A stretch of 7,759 nucleotides of DNA, from NCBI GenBank assembly GCA_000995845.1, contig LCEZ01000034.1:1-7759 (forward strand), read 5' to 3'. Position numbers and translations under genes: made by a program. Below, in pieces: positions 4,242-7,759 of the stretch. Origin of the DNA: Parcubacteria group bacterium GW2011_GWD2_43_10. Its GTDB lineage: Bacteria > Patescibacteriota > Patescibacteriia > Veblenbacterales > UBA10138. Under the pieces are notes generated by a model that worked only from the letters and a program-made list of their open reading frames with translations, was not told the origin of the DNA and ran no database searches. Every line of letters starts with the position of its first letter. Within the stretch, counting starts at the first letter, position 1.

Positions 4242-6962
4242 ATGCCGGTAATAAAGTCAAAGGTAGATGGGCATTGGCATCATTTGTCTTTAGCTGAGGT
4301 TATAAAAAAATTAAAAACCTCAGCGGTCGGTTTGGTTGTAGATCAGGCACAAAATAATTTAAAGAAATTTGGCAGGAACGAACTACCACAACAGCGTGGG
4401 CCATCGGTGCTGGTAGTTTTCTTTAGACAATTTACCAGCGTACTTATTGTTGTGCTGTTAATCGCCGCCGCCTTATCCGCTTCAGTCGGTGAAGTGGTGG
4501 ATGCGGTTGTTATATTAGCTGCCGTGCTCGCTAATGCCATTGTCGGTTGGTGGCAAGAGCAAAAAGCTGAAGCTGCCCTACAGGAGTTGCAACGTTTTAT
4601 TCAGCATTATGTTAGAGTCAACCGTAGTGGCAAAGAAACCAACATCCCGGTTGAGGAATTAGTGCCAGGTGATTTGGTAAATTTGGCTGCCGGTGACCGA
4701 GTGCCAGCCGACATTAGATTAAGTCAAGCGTTTGAGTTGGAAGTTAATGAAGCGCATCTGACTGGTGAATCACAACCAGCCGAGAAAAAGCCAGGCAAAC
4801 TAGCGCCCGGCACGGTCCTAGCCGAACGTAGCAATATGCTTTATATGGGATCTTTGGTTACTAGAGGCCAAGGCCAGGGCTTGGTGGTGGCGACCGGTGC
4901 TGTGACTGAACTTGGTAAGCTGGCAACTTCATTATCCGATATTACTGAGGTTGCCACTCCTTTAACTGAAAAACTTTCCCGTTTTGGTCGAGGCATGGGT
5001 ATAGTGGTGGTGGTATTATCCGTTATAGTTTTATTGCTGGGGGTGTTATTAGGTTATGCTTTTAAAGATATTTTTACCCTAGCCGTCGCCATCGCCGTTT
5101 CGGCTGTGCCCGAAGGTTTGGCCATAGTAGTTACGGCTATTTTGGCTCTGGGTATGCGGCGCACCCTGCAGCGGCATGCTCTAGTCAGGCGCCTGGTGGC
5201 GGCGGAAACTTTAGGCTCAACCACTGTCATCTGTGTTGATAAAACCGGTACCTTAACCGCTGGCGAAATGCGTGTGGTTAAATTGATTACCCCAGACGGT
5301 GAAACAGCCTCGGGTAAAGAAAAATTAGCCGACGGTTCAGTTTCTTTGCGTTTGTTAAAAGTGGGAGCTTTATCATCGCATGCTTACTTGGAAAACCCCA
5401 AAGATAACCTGAGCGAGCCAGTAGTAGTGGGTAGTCCGACCGAACGAGCATTGTTGCTGGCGGCCCAAGAGGCCGGGCTTGAGATTGACGGTTTACGCAA
5501 GGAATTACCGTTATTAGCTGAAGTGCCGTTTAGTTCTGAGCGGAAATACATGCTGACACTGCATCAGAGTGGTTCAGGAAAATTTGCTTATCTTAAGGGT
5601 GCGCCGGAAATCACTTTGGCTTATTGCTCTTATTTATTAAAAAATGGCCGGCGTCAGCGCTTCAGCCCTGAAGCCAGAAAAAAAATATTACGATTAGCTG
5701 ATGTACTTTTCCGTAGAGGGTTGCGTTTGTTGTTGTTGGCGGAATTAAAGTTAGATTCAAAAGTTGATTTAGCTGATTTGGAAAAAACTATTAATGGGGC
5801 TAATTATACTTTCTTAGGTATTGTCGCCCTGCAAGATCCATTACGATCAGAAGTGGTGCCAACTATTGCCCGTGCCCGAGCCGCGGGCATAAAAGTCATT
5901 ATGATTACTGGTGATCATAAATTAACTGCTCAAACTATCGCCACTGAAGTTGGTTTGCCCGCTGGGGGCGAAGCAGTGATAGATGGTAGTGAGTTGCAGA
6001 AGATAGATGATAGTAAATTGCGTGAGCGTATAGCCAAAGTTATGGTTTATGCCCGAGCTGTACCCTCAGACAAATTAAGAATTATTAATGCCTGGCAAGC
6101 TCGGGGTGAAGTGGTGGCTATGACCGGTGACGGGGTTAATGATGCCCCAGCGCTAAAAGCTGCGGATATTGGTGTGGCTTTAGGTTCTGGGTCGGATGTC
6201 GCCAAAGAAGCCGCCGATATGGTTTTATTGGACAATAATTTTAATTCCATTGTGGCGGCCGTGGAAGAAGGGCGAACCATCTTTCAAAATATTCGCAAAG
6301 TCGTACTTTATTTAGTGTCAGATAGTTTTTCGGAAGTAATTTTAATGTGCGGCGCTTTTGCTATGTCGCTTTTTGCTAATGAGCCTTTAGCCTTGCCTAT
6401 TTTGGCTACGCAAATATTATGGATAAATTTTGTTTCCGATACTTTCCCGGCCATAGCCTTAGCCGCTGATCCGCCCAATGAGGCTATAATGCAACAGCCA
6501 CCCATTCGGCGAAACGAACCGATTCTGGACCCAACTCGTAGGTTATTGGTCGCCATGGTAAGTACGACAAAAGGTTTTGGCTCACTCGCCTTATTTTTAC
6601 TGCTTATTTGGCTGGGGCGTGATATTGCCAATGTGCGTACCATAGTTTTTACAGTCATGGCGTTATCATCTTTGGCTATAATATTCAGCCTCAAACATCT
6701 GCATCACTCCTTATTCCATCGTTTAACTTGGAATAATCATAAGCTTATTATCGCCGTGCTTTTTGGCATCATGCTTCAGTTATTGGTTATTTATTTACCC
6801 TGGGGGAATAGGTATTTTCATACCGCTCCTTTGCCAGCCTCAGACTGGCTATTGGTATTAGCCTTGCCCCTGCTTTCCGTAGCCTTGTTGGAACTGGTAA
6901 AATTTGGCCTTTGGACCAGGCAAAAAAGCTCGGTCAAATCCTTGGTATCACCCTTAGCTTAA
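4242..6962 (+). CDS. P2-type Ca2+-transporting P-type ATPase
   Basis: The protein has 906 residues, the full length for bacterial SERCA/PMCA-like pumps that use ATP to export Ca2+. An N-terminal cation-ATPase domain (about 10-75) precedes M1 (about 55-80) and M2 (84-104). The actuator loop has LTGES (173-177). M3 and M4 span 252-305, with AVPEGL (E291). The phosphorylation motif is CVDKTGTLT (D333), MITGDH is at 554-559, and the hinge is TGDGVNDAPALKAADIG (D630, D634). M5 has YLVSDSFSEV (E698) and M6 has LWINFVSD (N729, D733). By alignment with SERCA, site II ligands (Glu in PEGL, Asn and Asp of M6) are kept, while the site I Asn of M5 is Ser, as expected for a pump carrying one Ca2+ per cycle. 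M7-M10 fill 765-895. A 5-nt gap separates it from the small basic ORF. Related H+ or Na+/K+ pumps are less likely. Confidence 0.94.
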   Translation: MPVIKSKVDGHWHHLSLAEVIKKLKTSAVGLVVDQAQNNLKKFGRNELPQQRGPSVLVVFFRQFTSVLIVVLLIAAALSASVGEVVDAVVILAAVLANAIVGWWQEQKAEAALQELQRFIQHYVRVNRSGKETNIPVEELVPGDLVNLAAGDRVPADIRLSQAFELEVNEAHLTGESQPAEKKPGKLAPGTVLAERSNMLYMGSLVTRGQGQGLVVATGAVTELGKLATSLSDITEVATPLTEKLSRFGRGMGIVVVVLSVIVLLLGVLLGYAFKDIFTLAVAIAVSAVPEGLAIVVTAILALGMRRTLQRHALVRRLVAAETLGSTTVICVDKTGTLTAGEMRVVKLITPDGETASGKEKLADGSVSLRLLKVGALSSHAYLENPKDNLSEPVVVGSPTERALLLAAQEAGLEIDGLRKELPLLAEVPFSSERKYMLTLHQSGSGKFAYLKGAPEITLAYCSYLLKNGRRQRFSPEARKKILRLADVLFRRGLRLLLLAELKLDSKVDLADLEKTINGANYTFLGIVALQDPLRSEVVPTIARARAAGIKVIMITGDHKLTAQTIATEVGLPAGGEAVIDGSELQKIDDSKLRERIAKVMVYARAVPSDKLRIINAWQARGEVVAMTGDGVNDAPALKAADIGVALGSGSDVAKEAADMVLLDNNFNSIVAAVEEGRTIFQNIRKVVLYLVSDSFSEVILMCGAFAMSLFANEPLALPILATQILWINFVSDTFPAIALAADPPNEAIMQQPPIRRNEPILDPTRRLLVAMVSTTKGFGSLALFLLLIWLGRDIANVRTIVFTVMALSSLAIIFSLKHLHHSLFHRLTWNNHKLIIAVLFGIMLQLLVIYLPWGNRYFHTAPLPASDWLLVLALPLLSVALLELVKFGLWTRQKSSVKSLVSPLA

Positions 6963-6966
6963 GGGT
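6950..6966 (+). terminator. Hairpin over the ATPase stop codon, possible weak terminator
   Basis: ACCCTTA (6950-6956) and TAAGGGT (6960-6966) form a 7-bp stem with a 3-nt loop, and the stop codon TAA (6960-6962) is in the 3' arm. No T-run follows, so it is at best a weak or factor-dependent terminator or a 3' end stabiliser. Confidence 0.3.
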
Positions 6967-7023
6967 AATGGTTGTTACTTTAAATAAAATTAATCGTAGT
7001 ATAAAATTAGAAGGGTAAAATAA

Positions 7024-7029
7024 TATAAT
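7024..7029 (+). promoter_or_regulatory. Candidate -10 box for the SIMPL gene
   Basis: TATAAT is a perfect -10 hexamer in the 117-nt gap between the ATPase and the SIMPL gene. No convincing -35 box lies 16-18 nt upstream. The predicted start, near 7036, coincides with the first bases of the hairpin at 7035-7063. The area is A/T-rich, so a chance match is possible. Confidence 0.35.
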
Positions 7030-7034
7030 TAATC

Positions 7035-7063
7035 ACTACTTTCCGCCAGGGCGGTAAGGTAGT
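7035..7063. repeat. GC-rich hairpin just upstream of the SIMPL gene
   Basis: ACTACTTTCCGC (7035-7046) pairs with GCGGTAAGGTAGT (7051-7063), with a 4-nt loop CAGG and one bulge, giving about 12 bp with one G-U. No T-tract follows. It stands 16 nt before the start codon and just ahead of AAAGG (7068-7072), the only Shine-Dalgarno-like sequence near a start in this window. If transcription starts at about 7036 it would cap the mRNA 5' end. It may also be a REP-like intergenic palindrome. Confidence 0.55.
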
Positions 7064-7079
7064 AAAGAAAGGCATTTTT

Positions 7080-7759
7080 ATGGATAGTGTAAATACTAGC
7101 GCTTGGCGCGAGCCCAAAGCCATCATTAGCTTAGTGGGAATAATCTTGCTGGCTGGTATTGTTACGGTCGCCATTATTCGTGACCGCATTGTCAATCAGC
7201 CGCAATGGCAGGTGAACGTTACTGGTCAGGGTAAGATTTTTTATCAGCCTGATACAGCCGAGGTAGTCATCGGCCTGCAGGTGGATAGGGCTTATTCAGC
7301 CGAACTGGCTATGAAGCAACTAAGTGACAAGATGGATAAGATAGTGGCCGCCGTTAAAGCTGCCGATGTGCCAGCCGAGGATATTATTACGCAGAATTTC
7401 TCACTTTACCCGCAGTATGATTATCGCGATGGCGTGCAGATATCAGCTGGCTACAGTGCGAATCAGCAAGTGATTGTTAAAGTTAAAGATATTAATAATT
7501 CCAAAGATAAGTTAGCTAAAGTTATAGGTGATGCCACTAAGGCAGGAGCTAACCAAATAGTTGGCATTAACTTTTCAGTATCCAATATTGAAGAATTAAA
7601 GCAGCAGGCTCGGGTTAAAGCGATTCAAGATGCTCGAGGTAAGGCCGGCTCATTGGCCACCGCCGCTGGTGTACGTTTAGGCAAAGTCGTAGGTTGGTGG
7701 GAAAATGTAGTTCAGGCCCCAGGGTTGCCGTACTATGCCGATAGGGCTATGGGAATTGG
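7080..7759 (+). CDS. SIMPL (DUF541) domain protein, membrane-anchored, C-terminus cut by window edge
   Basis: ATG at 7080 opens 226 codons still open at the edge. A cytoplasmic N-terminus is followed by one hydrophobic segment (about 15-33, IISLVGIILLAGIVTVAII) with Arg after it, which looks like a signal anchor or uncleaved signal. The SIMPL domain starts at 47 with VTGQGKIFYQPDTAEVVIGL. It continues with DIITQNFSLYPQYDY (101-115), GYSANQQVIVKVKDI (124-138), and the helix KAIQDARGKAGSLATAAGVRLGKV split over 180-203. This order is typical of the family (E. coli YggE, Brucella BP26), extracytoplasmic proteins of poorly defined role that can form oligomeric rings and are linked to stress tolerance. 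A start at 7080 is supported by AAAGG 7 nt upstream. About 20-40 residues are probably missing. Confidence 0.9.
   Translation, partial: MDSVNTSAWREPKAIISLVGIILLAGIVTVAIIRDRIVNQPQWQVNVTGQGKIFYQPDTAEVVIGLQVDRAYSAELAMKQLSDKMDKIVAAVKAADVPAEDIITQNFSLYPQYDYRDGVQISAGYSANQQVIVKVKDINNSKDKLAKVIGDATKAGANQIVGINFSVSNIEELKQQARVKAIQDARGKAGSLATAAGVRLGKVVGWWENVVQAPGLPYYADRAMGI

Noticed and set aside
1..7759. CRISPR array, transposase or insertion-sequence ends, or DGR variable repeat
   Set aside because: I saw no regularly spaced direct repeats, no transposase frame with terminal inverted repeats, and no pair of long repeats differing at adenines.

Overview
The window reads like bacterial chromosome, most probably from a Candidate Phyla Radiation (Patescibacteria) genome. 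This is an inference. It rests on compact gene packing, small versions of core proteins, a retroelement-type reverse transcriptase of a kind often met in that group, starts that lack Shine-Dalgarno sequences, and short palindromic repeats between genes. All frames fit the standard bacterial code. Every stop codon seen is TAA or TAG.

Layout. The left edge (1-267, +) holds the last 88 codons of a reverse transcriptase, ending in a 28-bp palindrome. Next is a leftward replication/nucleoid pair: dnaB (669-2054) followed by a YbaB/EbfC nucleoid protein (307-615). Transcribed divergently from dnaB is a stand-alone DEDDh 3'-5' exonuclease related to DnaQ (2146-2688). The 91-bp spacer between them carries three stacked palindromes. 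Facing the exonuclease is an orphan class II aminoacyl-tRNA-synthetase-like catalytic core (2729-3568, -).

The stretch from 3569 to 4080 has no long gene but is rich in small elements. On the minus strand, in transcription order, they are: a 12-nt copy of the tRNA 5' end beside two tandem palindromes, a weak promoter, tRNA-Lys(TTT) with encoded CCA, its terminator, an extended -10 promoter, a 17-codon ORF rich in aromatic residues (MYIQKTIFHYFKWPLLW), and an intrinsic terminator placed before the synthetase-like gene. The last three look like a ribosome-mediated attenuator and are the most interesting item here.

The right part is on the plus strand: a 51-residue very basic small ORF (4081-4236), a P2-type Ca2+-transporting ATPase (4242-6962) starting 5 nt later, and the N-terminal 226 codons of a membrane-anchored SIMPL (DUF541) protein (7080 to the edge) preceded by a strong hairpin.

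How the genes relate. dnaB, the nucleoid protein and the exonuclease all fit DNA replication or repair. The ATPase and SIMPL protein are envelope functions that may lie close for no shared reason. Several starts (leader ORF, dnaB, small basic ORF, perhaps the exonuclease) have a -10-like hexamer ending 6-9 nt before the ATG, which suggests leaderless or nearly leaderless mRNAs.
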